This document shows, in pieces, positions 1-7,437 of a stretch of DNA of 27,914 nt. The translations under genes were made by a program, and so were the position numbers. The stretch's first letter is position 1, and each line of letters begins with the position of its first letter. The notes beneath the pieces are model-generated. The model did not search any database and was not told where the DNA came from. It saw nothing but the letters and a program-made list of their open reading frames with translations. This stretch comes from DASSFZ01 sp036514635 (GTDB lineage: Bacteria > Chloroflexota > Anaerolineae > Fen-1058), in the NCBI GenBank assembly GCA_036514635.1, contig DATBWU010000212.1, positions 1-27,914 of the forward strand, written 5' to 3'.

Positions 1-11
1 GAGGCCGCGCT

Positions 12-554
12 ATGGATTCGGACATTCAACGCATTCTCATCGATGCTAAGACCGTCGCCACGAAGGTTGAGGAACTGGCCGGCGAGATCACCGAAGCTTA
101 TCGGGATGTGGGCGAGCTGATTCTGGTGTGCATCCTCAACGGCGCGTTTCGCTTCACGGCGGACCTGGCCGTGCATGTGCGGATACCGTACAACATCGAC
201 TTCATGTCGTTGAGCAGTTACCCGACGGGAATCAGCCCGACCGGCGAGGTGCGCGTGCTGCTCGACGTGAAGAACAGTCTGCACGGCAAGCATGTGCTGA
301 TTGTCGAAGACATCATCGATACGGGGCACACGTTGTCCTATCTGAACGCGATGCTGCGCACGAAGCATCCGGCCTCGCTGCGGACGGTCGCACTGGTCAG
401 TAAGCCGGACATGCGCGCGGTGGACGTGCACGCTGACTGGACGGGCTTTCACGTCCCGAACGAGTGGCTGGTGGGCTATGGGCTGGATTGGAAGAATCGG
501 TATCGGACGCTGGACTACATCGGCGTGCTGAGGCCCGAGGTGTACTCGCACTGA
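12..554 (+). CDS. hpt: Hypoxanthine phosphoribosyltransferase
   Basis: Purine salvage enzyme that joins hypoxanthine or guanine to PRPP to give IMP or GMP in the cytosol. The 180-residue length is normal for the family. The PRPP-binding loop is clear at residues 96-105 (LIVEDIIDTG). The first loop, usually LKG, reads ILNGAFRF at 41-48. The base-recognition region has VSKP at 129-132, and the C-terminal part carries VPNEWLVGYGLDW and YIGVL, both typical of Hpt. The ATG follows a GAGG at the extreme left edge of the window, so the upstream context is unknown. A hairpin without a T-run follows the stop codon. Base preference cannot be decided here, but the family assignment is secure. Confidence 0.95.
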   Translation: MDSDIQRILIDAKTVATKVEELAGEITEAYRDVGELILVCILNGAFRFTADLAVHVRIPYNIDFMSLSSYPTGISPTGEVRVLLDVKNSLHGKHVLIVEDIIDTGHTLSYLNAMLRTKHPASLRTVALVSKPDMRAVDVHADWTGFHVPNEWLVGYGLDWKNRYRTLDYIGVLRPEVYSH

Positions 555-883
555 GCAGACAGAGATTCTGAATTATCTCTGCGCTCTCCGCGCGCTCTGC
601 GGTAAACTGAAGGGAGGTGATAGACAATTGGACGGTGGTTGCGTGCATGATTGGCAGGTGATCGATTGATGTGCTCTGCCTGGGTCGCCCTGAAACGCTC
701 TGAGAGTCCCGTTGATACAGCGCTGAAGAGCATGTTGGCCCGGGCGTGAACCGCTCCGCACGACTGCGGAGGCTTTGCCTCCAATCCCCAACTTCTGGCT
801 TCCAATTCCTTCAACAACCGAACCTCTAATATCAGACCAGTCGACAACACATTCCCGTTATTCACTGATTAGAGGAGCCCCCT
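555..883 (+). promoter_or_regulatory. Structured 329-bp leader before the saccharopine-dehydrogenase-like gene
   Basis: No gene is visible in this gap. Two mutually exclusive stems are seen. CTCCGCA/TGCGGAG (754-760 with 765-771) shares bases 768-771 with GGAGGC/GCCTCC (768-773 with 777-782). Nearer the gene, CCTCTAATATCAG (823-835) can pair with CTGATTAGAGG (865-875) with a 2-nt bulge. That second strand contains most of the Shine-Dalgarno AGAGGAG (871-877) of the gene starting at 884. This looks like an attenuation or translation-control leader, but no known riboswitch class was recognised. The pairings are seen; the regulatory role is inferred. Confidence 0.4.
560..606. repeat. Partly decayed periodic palindrome after hpt
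   Basis: CAGAGAT (560-566) pairs with ATCTCTG (575-581) around an 8-nt loop. The right side continues as imperfect copies of a CTCTGCG-type unit (CTCTGCG, CTCTCCGCG, CGCTCTGCGG) up to about 606. The left arm has no matching tandem units, so one arm seems to have been lost. It lies just after the hpt stop codon and could also act as a weak transcript-end hairpin. Confidence 0.45.
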
Positions 884-2092
884 ATGAACGTCCTACTCGT
901 CGGCGTAGGCGGTGTCGGCGAAGCCATCGCCGTCAGCGCCAGAGACCGCCCCTGGCTGAACAAGATGGTTCTGGCCGATGCCAACCCGCAGCGCGCCAGG
1001 GAAGTTCGAAAGAAGATCGGCGCGTCTTCGCGTAAGTTCCCCGTCGAGCCGGTCGATGCCTGCGACAAGAAACAGATCGTGGCGCTGGCCCGCAAGCACA
1101 ACATCGATCTGATCATGAACGCGGTCGACCCAATTTTTAACGAAGCCGTGTTCGACGCGGCGTACCGGGCCGGCTGCCTGTACATGGATATGGCGCTGAC
1201 GCTCTCGCGCCCGCATCCCACCGATCCGTTTCGGCAGGCGGGTGTCAAGCTAGGTGACTATCAATTTGAGCGCGCAGAGAAATGGGAGAAGGCGGGCCTG
1301 CTCGCGCTGCTGGGCATGGGCGTCGAGCCGGGCCTGGCCGACGTGTTCGCCCGCTTCGCCGAGAAGCACCTCTTCGACGAGATCGACGAGATCGGTGTGC
1401 GCGACGGATCGAACCTCCAGGTGCACGGCTACGAGTTCGCGCCGACCTTTTCGATCTGGACGACGATCGAGGAGTGCTTGAACCCGCCGGTGATCTGGGA
1501 GAAAGACAAGGGCTGGTTCACGACCGAACCGTTCTCCGAGCCGGAAGTCTTCGAGTTCCCCGAAGGGATTGGCCCGGTCGAGTGTGTCAACGTCGAGCAC
1601 GAAGAGGTGTTACTCGTCCCGCGTTGGGTGAAGTGCAAGCGCGTCACGTTCAAGTACGGCTTGGGCCGGCGCTTCATCGAGGTGCTCAAGACGCTCAAAA
1701 TGCTCCAGCTCGACCGTAAAGACAAGATCAGCGTGAAGGGCTGCGAGGTCGCGCCACGCGACGTGGTCGCGGCGTGTCTCCCGAACCCGGCTTACCTCGG
1801 CGACAAGATGTGGGGTAAGACGTGCGCCGGGACGTGGGTGAAAGGCGCCCAAGACGGCAAGCCGCGCGAGACGTACCTGTATCAGGTCGCCGATAACCAG
1901 ACCTGCATGAAGAAGTACGGCGTGCAAGCCGTGGTCTGGCAAACGGCAGTCAGTCCGGTGATCAGCATGGACCTGCTCGCGAGCGGCGTGTGGCAGGGCA
2001 AAGGCGTGCTGGGGCCGGAGGCGTTCGACCCCGACCCGTTCATGTCGAAGATGTGCGAGTACGATTTCCCGTACGGGATCAAAGAGATGTGA
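884..2092 (+). CDS. Saccharopine dehydrogenase family oxidoreductase (Lys9/carboxynorspermidine-dehydrogenase-like)
   Basis: NAD(P)-dependent oxidoreductase of the saccharopine/carboxynorspermidine dehydrogenase family, 402 residues, the usual length. It opens with a Rossmann strand and GVGGVG loop (residues 7-12). The middle carries YMDMALT and GMGVEPGLADVFARFA, the latter a family hallmark at the start of the catalytic domain. The C-terminal end (VWQTAVSPVISM then ASGVWQGKGVLGPEAFDP) is also characteristic. AGAGGAG lies 6 nt before the ATG and fixes the start. The gene stands alone behind a structured leader and converges on the YhhN gene. Whether it acts in lysine breakdown, lysine synthesis or spermidine-type polyamine synthesis cannot be told: no polyamine decarboxylase or lysine-pathway gene is adjacent. 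Confidence 0.85.
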   Translation: MNVLLVGVGGVGEAIAVSARDRPWLNKMVLADANPQRAREVRKKIGASSRKFPVEPVDACDKKQIVALARKHNIDLIMNAVDPIFNEAVFDAAYRAGCLYMDMALTLSRPHPTDPFRQAGVKLGDYQFERAEKWEKAGLLALLGMGVEPGLADVFARFAEKHLFDEIDEIGVRDGSNLQVHGYEFAPTFSIWTTIEECLNPPVIWEKDKGWFTTEPFSEPEVFEFPEGIGPVECVNVEHEEVLLVPRWVKCKRVTFKYGLGRRFIEVLKTLKMLQLDRKDKISVKGCEVAPRDVVAACLPNPAYLGDKMWGKTCAGTWVKGAQDGKPRETYLYQVADNQTCMKKYGVQAVVWQTAVSPVISMDLLASGVWQGKGVLGPEAFDPDPFMSKMCEYDFPYGIKEM

Positions 2093-2099
2093 GGGTTTG

Positions 2100-2163
2100 A
2101 CCACGGAGACACGGAGGACGCGGAGGTTCATAAGCACTCCGTGCTCTCGGTGTCTCCGTGGTG
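2100..2163. repeat. Palindrome with CACGGAG-type 9-nt units between convergent genes
   Basis: The left arm (about 2100-2125) is built from ACCACGGAG, ACACGGAGG and ACGCGGAGG. The right arm (about 2138-2163) reads as the reverse complement of ACCACGGAG, ACACCGAGA and GCACGGAG, giving a near-complete stem of about 26 bp. It sits exactly between the stop codons of two converging genes (2092 and 2173) and could end transcription both ways, although there is no strong T-run. It belongs to the same design as the elements at 7328, 12215, 22549, 24355 and 27534. Confidence 0.75.
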
Positions 2164-2172
2164 TTTATTCGC

Positions 2173-2880
2173 TCAAGCGAAGAACGAAGCCGACAGGGCA
2201 ATGAAGAGTTGGCCCAGGTAGTACGCCGACAGGTTCCAGCGTTTGCCGCGCGGGAGTTGACCGTGGAAGCGGAAGCGATCGACGGCGAGGATCAGGTCGG
2301 ACACGTAAAACAGCAGTGCGCCGAGCACGATCAGGATGGGCTGGATCACCGGCCCGGTATGGACGAAGGCGATCGCCAGCGCGCGGTGCACCATGATCGA
2401 GATCACCAGCAGGTACGCGACGACCGGCACGCGCAGCGATCCGAGGTCGGGACTGAGATAGCGATACACGACGGCGGCGGCCAGCGTCAACGCGCCGACG
2501 TTGACGATCTCGGTGATCATCTGATACTCGAAGCCGCGCGAGGCGTGCAGGTAGACGAACGCGGCGACGTAAGCAAGGTGTGCCAGGAGAAAAGCCACCA
2601 GCCCACCGATGAAGGTGCGCGTGTTGTTTTGTGGGATGAGCAATACATCGCCCACGAACGACAAGCCCAGTCCGATCAGCATCAAAGTGGTGTACGTGGG
2701 ATCGTAGGCGTCAGCCGGCCGCGTGAGCGAGAGCACGCCGACGCTGATCACCAGCGCGGTGGAGAGTGGCTTCCATAGCCAGAGTTGCCTCTCGTCGGGA
2801 GGCGTGCGTTCTCGCGCGCGAATCAGCAGCGCGACCGTGAGGACGAGGAAAGGGATAGGATACCAGATCGAAGCAACCAT
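2173..2880 (-). CDS. YhhN/lysoplasmalogenase-like integral membrane protein
   Basis: Membrane protein of 235 residues with about eight hydrophobic segments. The family marks are the two acidic helix motifs LSFVGDVLLIP (around residue 93) and ALLFYVSDLILAVDRF (around residue 188), followed by YYLGQLFIALS near the C-terminus. This pattern is typical of the YhhN/TMEM86 family, some members of which cleave the vinyl-ether bond of lysoplasmalogens; activity is not proven for bacterial homologues in general. The start has a GAGGGTG about 9 nt upstream. It lies 89 bp downstream of the P-type ATPase gene on the same strand, so co-transcription is possible. Confidence 0.82.
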   Translation of the reverse strand: MVASIWYPIPFLVLTVALLIRARERTPPDERQLWLWKPLSTALVISVGVLSLTRPADAYDPTYTTLMLIGLGLSFVGDVLLIPQNNTRTFIGGLVAFLLAHLAYVAAFVYLHASRGFEYQMITEIVNVGALTLAAAVVYRYLSPDLGSLRVPVVAYLLVISIMVHRALAIAFVHTGPVIQPILIVLGALLFYVSDLILAVDRFRFHGQLPRGKRWNLSAYYLGQLFIALSASFFA

Positions 2881-2969
2881 AGTGCACCCTCGTGCCGCGC
2901 GCCCCCCAATTCCCCGTCTCTGTGCTCAGGCAGAATGAATGACCCGCCGCGAGCAGAACACCGCCAGTG

Positions 2970-5399
2970 TCATTCCTTCATCAACACGCGGATCGGCTCG
3001 AGCAATCGGACCTGCTGGAGCGTGGATCGCCACAGGAGAAAACCGCTAATCACCGCCAGCCCAGCCAGCATGATCCAGTAGGGCAGCGGGACAATCGCGA
3101 TCTGAAACACGTTGCGGAAGAGGACGGGAACGGCGAGCGTGGCGATCGCCACGCCGACGCCCACCACCGCCTCGCGCGAGTTCTGTCTGAATGTGATCGG
3201 CTCGAACGGGATCACGCCGTGCGCATCCCAGAAAATCCAGATGCCGTATATCGACGCCATGAGCGTCATCACGCTTTGCGCCAGCAGCGTGTCTTGCCCG
3301 GACAAGAGATAGGTCGCGGTATAGGCTATCGTCAGCGTCACCGCGCCGATCAGGCCGGCGATGAGAATGTAGCCGAGCACCTGACGGCGGAAGTACCGGA
3401 TCGGGCGGGCGCGGATCAGCCCGAAGGTGACAAACACAGCCGGCAGGCTGGTGGTGCTGATCGCGGCCCAGCTCAAGGGGCGCACCTGCCCGGGGAAGGG
3501 CAGGCCCATGAAGCCGACCAGGATGAACATCAGAATCATGTACACGTTGCGCGTGAGGAACATTTTGCACGTGGAGTAAATCTTCTGCGTGGTTGTGTAA
3601 CCTTCTTTCAGGGCCTGGGGCAGCGTGGCGAGCGCGTTGTTGAGCAAAACGAGATCGGCCACGTCTTTGGCGATCTGTGCGCCGTCGTACATGGCGATGC
3701 CCAACCGCGCCGCCTTGAGCGCGGGCACGTCGTTGACGCCGTCGCCGACCATCGCCACGTACTCGCCCTGCCGGGTCAGCGCGGCGATGATGCGCCGCTT
3801 GGTCTCCGGTGTGATGCGGGCAAAGATGTTGGCCGTCTGCACCGTCGCCTCGAATTCCGCCTGGCTCATCGCTTCCAGCTCCGGCCCCGTCACGGATTGC
3901 ACGACCTTCATGCCGGCGGCGCTGGCGATGGCCGTGACCGTCTCTTGATTGTCGCCTGAAATGACTTTGAGCCGGATGCCGCGCGAGACGAAAGCGTCCA
4001 GCGTGTTTTGAATATCGACGCGCGGCGTGTCGCTCAGGACGATCAGCGCGAGCGGTGTCCGCTCGCCGGGGAGTTGGGCGTCCTTCGGTGTTGCCGGCGA
4101 CGATGCGAAGGCGAGCACGCGCATTCCGCTGCGCGCGAGCACGTCGGCTGCCTGGCGGGTCGGCGCAGCGTCGATCAGGATTTCGGGCGCGCCGAGCAGC
4201 AGCGTTTGACCATCGGTGAAGGTTATCGCGCCCCACTTGCGCGTCGAGGTGAACGGCACTTCGGCCACCTTCTGCGGCCCACCGCCCGATCGGCCCACAT
4301 ACGCTTCGATGGCGCCGGCGGTCTTGTTCTGCGTCGCCAGGCTGCTCACGTAGAGGGAAAGAAGCGCCTTCACTCCTTCGCCCCCTGGCTCAGGTGGTGC
4401 AACGCGCGATTCAACCCCCTCCAGGCGAGGCGGCTGAGGCGCCAGGTCTATCACCTCCGTCACCGCCAATCGATTCTCGGTGAGCGTCCCCGTTTTGTCG
4501 AAGCACAGCACGGTGACGTTCGCCATCGACTCGACGGCGTTGATGCGCTGCACGAGTGTCTTGTTCAGGCTGATGCGTACCGCGCCGAATGTCAGCGCCA
4601 GCGTCGTCGCCAGCACCACGCCCTGCGGCACGAAGGTCGTCACCAGGATCACGGTATTGCCGATCGTCACTGCCAGGTCGGCCTGGCTCACCGTGCCGGA
4701 TACGATTAGCAGCGGGGCGAAGAGTGCCATGCCGGCGACTGACACGCCGACGATAATGTTGATCTTCTGCTGGATTGGGGTGGGGATGAACTTGTAGCCT
4801 TTGGCGGTGTGCGCGAGCCGATTGACGAACGACTCCTCGCCGATCTTCTCGGCGCGCATGATTGCCCGGCCTGCTGTGACGAATGAACCGGAGGTCATCG
4901 CGTCGCCAACACTCTTGTCCACCGAGTCGGACTCGCCGGTGATCAGGCTCTCGTCCACTTCGACGGCATCTTCCCACACGCACGGCCCGTCGACGACGAT
5001 CTTGTCACCGGGGACAATCTCGATCAGGTCGTCCTTTACGATCTGGCCGATGGGAACGTCGAGGCTCTGCCCATCGCGCCGGACGCGCACCGTGCCTGCG
5101 GACAGCGCGGCGAGCTTGTCGAGCGCGCGCTTGGCGCGGATTTCCTGAACGAGGCCGATGATCGTATTCGCTACGACGCTGCCTCCGGCGAACAACGTAT
5201 CGCCGGCCCGGCCCAATACCAGCATGAGGACGAGAAGCACGCCGAGTGTGATGTTGAAGATGTTCAACAGATTATCGGCCAGGATTTGCGCGTAGGTTCG
5301 GCTGGTGCGCGGCTGGAACTTGTTCGTCTCGCCGCGCCGCACGCGCCCGGCAACTTCGGCGGAGGTCAAGCCGCGCAGATCATTGGGCAGGGCGGTCAT
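2970..5399 (-). CDS. P-type cation-transporting ATPase (HAD-IC family, CtpE-like)
   Basis: ATP-driven cation pump of the inner membrane, 809 residues from the chosen start. A start 14 codons further upstream is open, but AGGAG lies 8 nt before the ATG at 5399. The actuator loop has LITGES (152-157), the phosphorylation site is DKTGTLTENR (301-310), and the hinge has GDGVNDVPALK (552-562). About ten membrane segments are visible, six of them in the last 230 residues. There are no N-terminal CxxC metal domains and no CPC, which argues against a heavy-metal pump. Two oddities stand out. The helix-4 ion-site motif reads PQGV (258-261), where related pumps have PEGL. The nucleotide domain has LGAPE (402-406) without the usual Lys, plus a Pro/Gly-rich stretch around 322-343. 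Closest in style to the CtpE-like calcium-pump group, but the ion is unproven. Confidence 0.88.
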   Translation of the reverse strand: MTALPNDLRGLTSAEVAGRVRRGETNKFQPRTSRTYAQILADNLLNIFNITLGVLLVLMLVLGRAGDTLFAGGSVVANTIIGLVQEIRAKRALDKLAALSAGTVRVRRDGQSLDVPIGQIVKDDLIEIVPGDKIVVDGPCVWEDAVEVDESLITGESDSVDKSVGDAMTSGSFVTAGRAIMRAEKIGEESFVNRLAHTAKGYKFIPTPIQQKINIIVGVSVAGMALFAPLLIVSGTVSQADLAVTIGNTVILVTTFVPQGVVLATTLALTFGAVRISLNKTLVQRINAVESMANVTVLCFDKTGTLTENRLAVTEVIDLAPQPPRLEGVESRVAPPEPGGEGVKALLSLYVSSLATQNKTAGAIEAYVGRSGGGPQKVAEVPFTSTRKWGAITFTDGQTLLLGAPEILIDAAPTRQAADVLARSGMRVLAFASSPATPKDAQLPGERTPLALIVLSDTPRVDIQNTLDAFVSRGIRLKVISGDNQETVTAIASAAGMKVVQSVTGPELEAMSQAEFEATVQTANIFARITPETKRRIIAALTRQGEYVAMVGDGVNDVPALKAARLGIAMYDGAQIAKDVADLVLLNNALATLPQALKEGYTTTQKIYSTCKMFLTRNVYMILMFILVGFMGLPFPGQVRPLSWAAISTTSLPAVFVTFGLIRARPIRYFRRQVLGYILIAGLIGAVTLTIAYTATYLLSGQDTLLAQSVMTLMASIYGIWIFWDAHGVIPFEPITFRQNSREAVVGVGVAIATLAVPVLFRNVFQIAIVPLPYWIMLAGLAVISGFLLWRSTLQQVRLLEPIRVLMKE

Positions 5400-5443
5400 A
5401 CGGGTCGGCTCCTCATGAGTGATGTGGGTCGAGAGGCGCACTT

Positions 5444-5452
5444 ATTCTATCA
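5444..5452 (-). promoter_or_regulatory. Possible extended -10 element for the P-type ATPase gene
   Basis: Read on the minus strand, TGATAGAAT is an extended -10 match about 45 nt before the chosen ATG. No good -35 lies at the right distance; a TTGATA is present but only 12 nt upstream. It sits at the edge of the repeat block. Weak call. Confidence 0.25.
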
Positions 5453-5461
5453 CAGCGCCGT

Positions 5462-5735
5462 TATCAACGGATAGGCCATCAACGGATTGCCTTCGGCGAA
5501 ACGGACAAGCGGATGGGCCATCAGCGGATTGCCTTCGGCGAAACGGACAAGCGGATGGGAACGGATGGGCCATCAACGGATGCTCTCGACTGACTTGAGA
5601 GCAGGTATGCTTCGTAGGGCGAAGATGGCTTGATGCAGACAGGCAGAAACGGACAGTCGCAACGCTCGTCTACATCCGTTTCTATCCGTTTGTCCGATAG
5701 AAAATCCGTTGACAACCCCGATCCGTTTGTCGCTT
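5462..5735. repeat. Tandem 42-bp repeat and long diffuse inverted repeat of ACGGA-type units
   Basis: Two tandem 42-bp units start at GGCCATCA (5474-5515 and 5516-5557). They differ at one position (CAACGG/CAGCGG), and a third unit starts at 5568 and breaks off after about 15 bp. The units are made of AACGGATTG, AAACGGACA and AGCGGATG words. From about 5672 to 5730 the same words return in inverse orientation (ATCCGTTT, CTATCCGTTTGTCCG, AATCCGTTGACA, ATCCGTTTGTC), so the block forms a long, interrupted palindrome. The bases between (5583-5670) show no gene. The block fills most of the gap between the divergent P-type ATPase and MFS genes. Confidence 0.65.
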
Positions 5736-5755
5736 CCTCGCTCTTGCACTATACT
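5727..5755 (+). promoter_or_regulatory. Candidate sigma-70 type promoter for the MFS gene
   Basis: TTGTCG (5727-5732), 17 nt, TATACT (5750-5755). The -10 matches 5 of 6 and the -35 4 of 6 consensus positions. It would give a leader of about 75 nt running through the heptamer array into the MFS start. The -35 lies in the last unit of the inverted repeat block. Confidence 0.35.
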
Positions 5756-5790
5756 TTCGCTTCGCTGTCTGGCAAAAGACGCTCGACCGA

Positions 5791-5846
5791 TCCAACATCC
5801 AACATCCAACATCCAACTTCCAACTTCCAACTTCCAATGTCCAACT
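5791..5846 (+). repeat. Heptanucleotide tandem array TCCAAC(A/T) x8 that supplies the MFS start codon
   Basis: Eight head-to-tail 7-bp units: three TCCAACA, three TCCAACT, one TCCAATG and one TCCAACT. The ATG of the MFS gene (5837-5839) is the end of the seventh unit, and the eighth unit encodes its first residues. No Shine-Dalgarno sequence can be present inside the array. Confidence 0.9.
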
Positions 5847-7156
5847 CTCCCTTCATCGCTCTTCAGCATCGCAACTTCCGCTTGTTGTGGATAGGTCAGT
5901 TGATCTCGATGTCCGGCTCGATGATGCAGTCGGCGGCGATCCTCTGGCACGTTTCGCTGCTGGTGGCAGCCGATCAGAAAGCGCTGGCACTGGGTCTCGT
6001 CGGGTTGATGCGAATCGTGCCAATCATTATCTTCTCATTGATCAGCGGCGTGGTCGCCGACGTGCTCGACCGGCGCAAATTGATGCTGATGACACAGGCG
6101 GGCCTGGCGCTCGTCGCGGCCCTGCTGGCGCTGGTCACCTTCGGCGGGATGCCGGCGGTGTGGCCGATCTATGTGCTGGCCGCGCTCAGCTCGGCGGTCG
6201 GCTCGTTCGACGGGCCGGCGCGGCAATCGCTGTTCCCGAACCTGGTCCCGCGCGAGCATCTGCCGAACGCGATCAGCCTGAATACGATCATGTTCCAGGT
6301 GGCTTCGGTCGCCGGGCCGATGCTGGCCGGCTTCACCATCGCCGGGCTGGGTGTGGGCTGGGCGTATCTGATCAACGCCGTTTCATTCGTGGCGGTGATC
6401 GTCGCACTACTGTTGATGCGGAATGTGCCCTCGCACGCGGACGGCGAGAAGCGCGAAATCAGCCTGCGCGCCGCGATCGACGGGCTGCGCTTCGTCTTTC
6501 AGGCTCCGCTCATCCGCTCGACCATGCTGCTCGATTTCTTCGCCACGTTCTTCTCCTCGGCGATGGCGCTGCTGCCGATTTTCGCGCAGGACATTCTTCA
6601 GGTCGGCGCACAAGGCTACGGCGTGTTGTCTGCCGCCCCGTCCGTCGGCGCGGTGCTGGCCAGCGTCGTGATGGTGCGGCTGGTCGATCGGATCGATCGG
6701 CGCGGGCAAACGCTGCTGTGGGCCGTCTTCGGCTACGGCGCGGCGACCGTCGCCTTCGGCCTATCGCGCAACTTCTGGCTGACCTTTGCATGTCTGGCGC
6801 TGACCGGCGCGACCGACACGGTGAGCATGGTGCTGCGCAACATCATTCGACAACTGACCACGCCCGATCACCTGCGCGGGCGGATGACCAGCGTCAACAT
6901 GATCTTCTTCATGGGCGGGCCGCAGTTGGGCGAGCTCGAAGCCGGATTGGTGGCGAATTGGCTTGGCGCGCCCATCTCGGTCATCACCGGCGGCGTCGGC
7001 TGCCTGCTCGTCACAGCGTGGATCGCGCTGAAGACGCCCGCGCTGCGTGCCTATCGCCGTGACGAGAGAGCGTTCCTCGCGCAGGACGAGACTGATCGGA
7101 CCTCGGGCGACGCTGAGTTGCTGAAGGCCGGGCAATCTCCGCGTGCCCTGCGATGA
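5837..7156 (+). CDS. MFS transporter (EntS/drug-efflux type)
   Basis: Major facilitator of 439 residues with about twelve hydrophobic helices. It has the start typical of the MFS_3/EntS group (HRNFRLLWIGQLISMSGS) and motif A as SGVVADVLDRRKLM between helices 2 and 3. A second conserved loop, HLRGRMTSVN, lies before helix 10. Proteins of this group export siderophores or drugs using the proton gradient. An open frame extends upstream to 5630, but that part only translates the repeat block. The ATG at 5837 stands just before the first conserved residues and is preferred. It lies inside a heptamer repeat and lacks a recognisable ribosome binding site. The C-terminal tail after helix 12 is polar. 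No substrate can be assigned. Confidence 0.85.
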   Translation: MSNSPFIALQHRNFRLLWIGQLISMSGSMMQSAAILWHVSLLVAADQKALALGLVGLMRIVPIIIFSLISGVVADVLDRRKLMLMTQAGLALVAALLALVTFGGMPAVWPIYVLAALSSAVGSFDGPARQSLFPNLVPREHLPNAISLNTIMFQVASVAGPMLAGFTIAGLGVGWAYLINAVSFVAVIVALLLMRNVPSHADGEKREISLRAAIDGLRFVFQAPLIRSTMLLDFFATFFSSAMALLPIFAQDILQVGAQGYGVLSAAPSVGAVLASVVMVRLVDRIDRRGQTLLWAVFGYGAATVAFGLSRNFWLTFACLALTGATDTVSMVLRNIIRQLTTPDHLRGRMTSVNMIFFMGGPQLGELEAGLVANWLGAPISVITGGVGCLLVTAWIALKTPALRAYRRDERAFLAQDETDRTSGDAELLKAGQSPRALR

Positions 7157-7191
7157 TATATACTGCGCGCGGTCACAAGTTGCGCTTTTTG

Positions 7192-7258
7192 TTGCTCAAA
7201 GCCAGCGTCCACGCGGGCGTCTATCCTGATCGACCGCGAGGACTCGGTCGGTGAGCAA
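7192..7258. repeat. Inverted hairpin-pair element, copy A (TTGCTC...GAGCAA)
   Basis: TTGCTCA (7192-7198) and TGAGCAA (7252-7258) close a 67-bp element. Inside are a first hairpin, GCC-A-GCG/CGC-G-GGC (7201-7218), and a second, GACCG/CGGTC, around a loop containing CGAGGA. Copies B (19675-19731) and C (26107-26170) share the ends, the AAGCC-CGCGTC start and the overall fold. Confidence 0.7.
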
Positions 7259-7283
7259 AACCGCAGATTGTTCCCGCGTCGAG

Positions 7284-7289
7284 TATAAT
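7284..7289 (+). promoter_or_regulatory. Possible -10 box (TATAAT)
   Basis: A perfect TATAAT lies between the hairpin-pair element and the inverted-repeat element, about 150 bp upstream of the DUF169 gene. No convincing -35 is seen at 16-18 nt. If used, the transcript would carry the whole 7308-7424 element in its leader. Confidence 0.25.
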
Positions 7290-7307
7290 CCCGGAGGCAC
7301 GGAAGTC

Positions 7308-7424
7308 TTAGAGACTGTCTTAAAACTCACCACCAAGACACCAAGGCACAAAGCAGCACTAAGGTTTTCTTGGTGTCTTCGTGCCTTGGTGGTTAACAAT
7401 TGGGTCTTTTCAGACAGGCTCTTA
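7308..7424. mobile_element. MITE-like element 1 with GAGxCTGTCTgAAAA ends and CACCAAG palindrome cargo
   Basis: The left end GAGACTGTCTTAAAA (7311-7325) and the right end, read in reverse complement, GAGCCTGTCTGAAAA (7407-7421) match at 13 of 15 positions. Both are bordered by TTA (7308-7310 and 7422-7424), as expected for a 3-bp target duplication. The same ends and the same TTA flanks occur at 19656-19761, with different inner sequence. No transposase is encoded, so the element would need help in trans. Its right edge lies directly against the AGAGAGG ribosome binding site of the DUF169 gene. The ends resemble those of IS5-type MITEs by general form only. Confidence 0.6.
7328..7394. repeat. 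Palindrome with CACCAAG-type units inside MITE-like element 1
   Basis: The left arm (about 7328-7353) is CACCACCAAG, ACACCAAGG, CACAAAG. The right arm (about 7369-7394) is the reverse complement of AACCACCAAGG, CACGAAG, ACACCAAG. The two arms give an imperfect stem of about 25 bp with a 15-nt loop. It has the same design as the 2100 and 22549 palindromes but a different unit sequence. Confidence 0.75.
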
Positions 7425-7437
7425 GAGAGGTTTCCTA

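Noticed and set aside
600..790. Known riboswitch (TPP-, SAM- or cobalamin-type) before the saccharopine-dehydrogenase-like gene
   Set aside because: A CTGAGA-like word is present, but none of the other conserved blocks of these classes could be found, so only an unclassified structured leader is reported.
2093..2172. Classical rho-independent terminator between convergent genes
   Set aside because: The stem is long and made of tandem units, and there is no T-run on either strand; it fits the periodic palindrome group better.
2967..3959. 330-codon plus-strand open frame and a 396-codon minus-strand frame (3046-4236) within the P-type ATPase
   Set aside because: Both are out-of-frame or antisense readings rich in Arg, His, Asp and Gln across a gene with intact DKTGT and GDGVND motifs.
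5474..5582. CRISPR array
   Set aside because: The 42-bp units are directly abutting, there are only two plus a fragment, and there are no unique spacers or cas genes.
5630..5836. Upstream extension of the MFS protein by 69 residues
   Set aside because: The residues are translations of the inverted repeat and the heptamer array, and the conserved MFS start begins right after the ATG at 5837.
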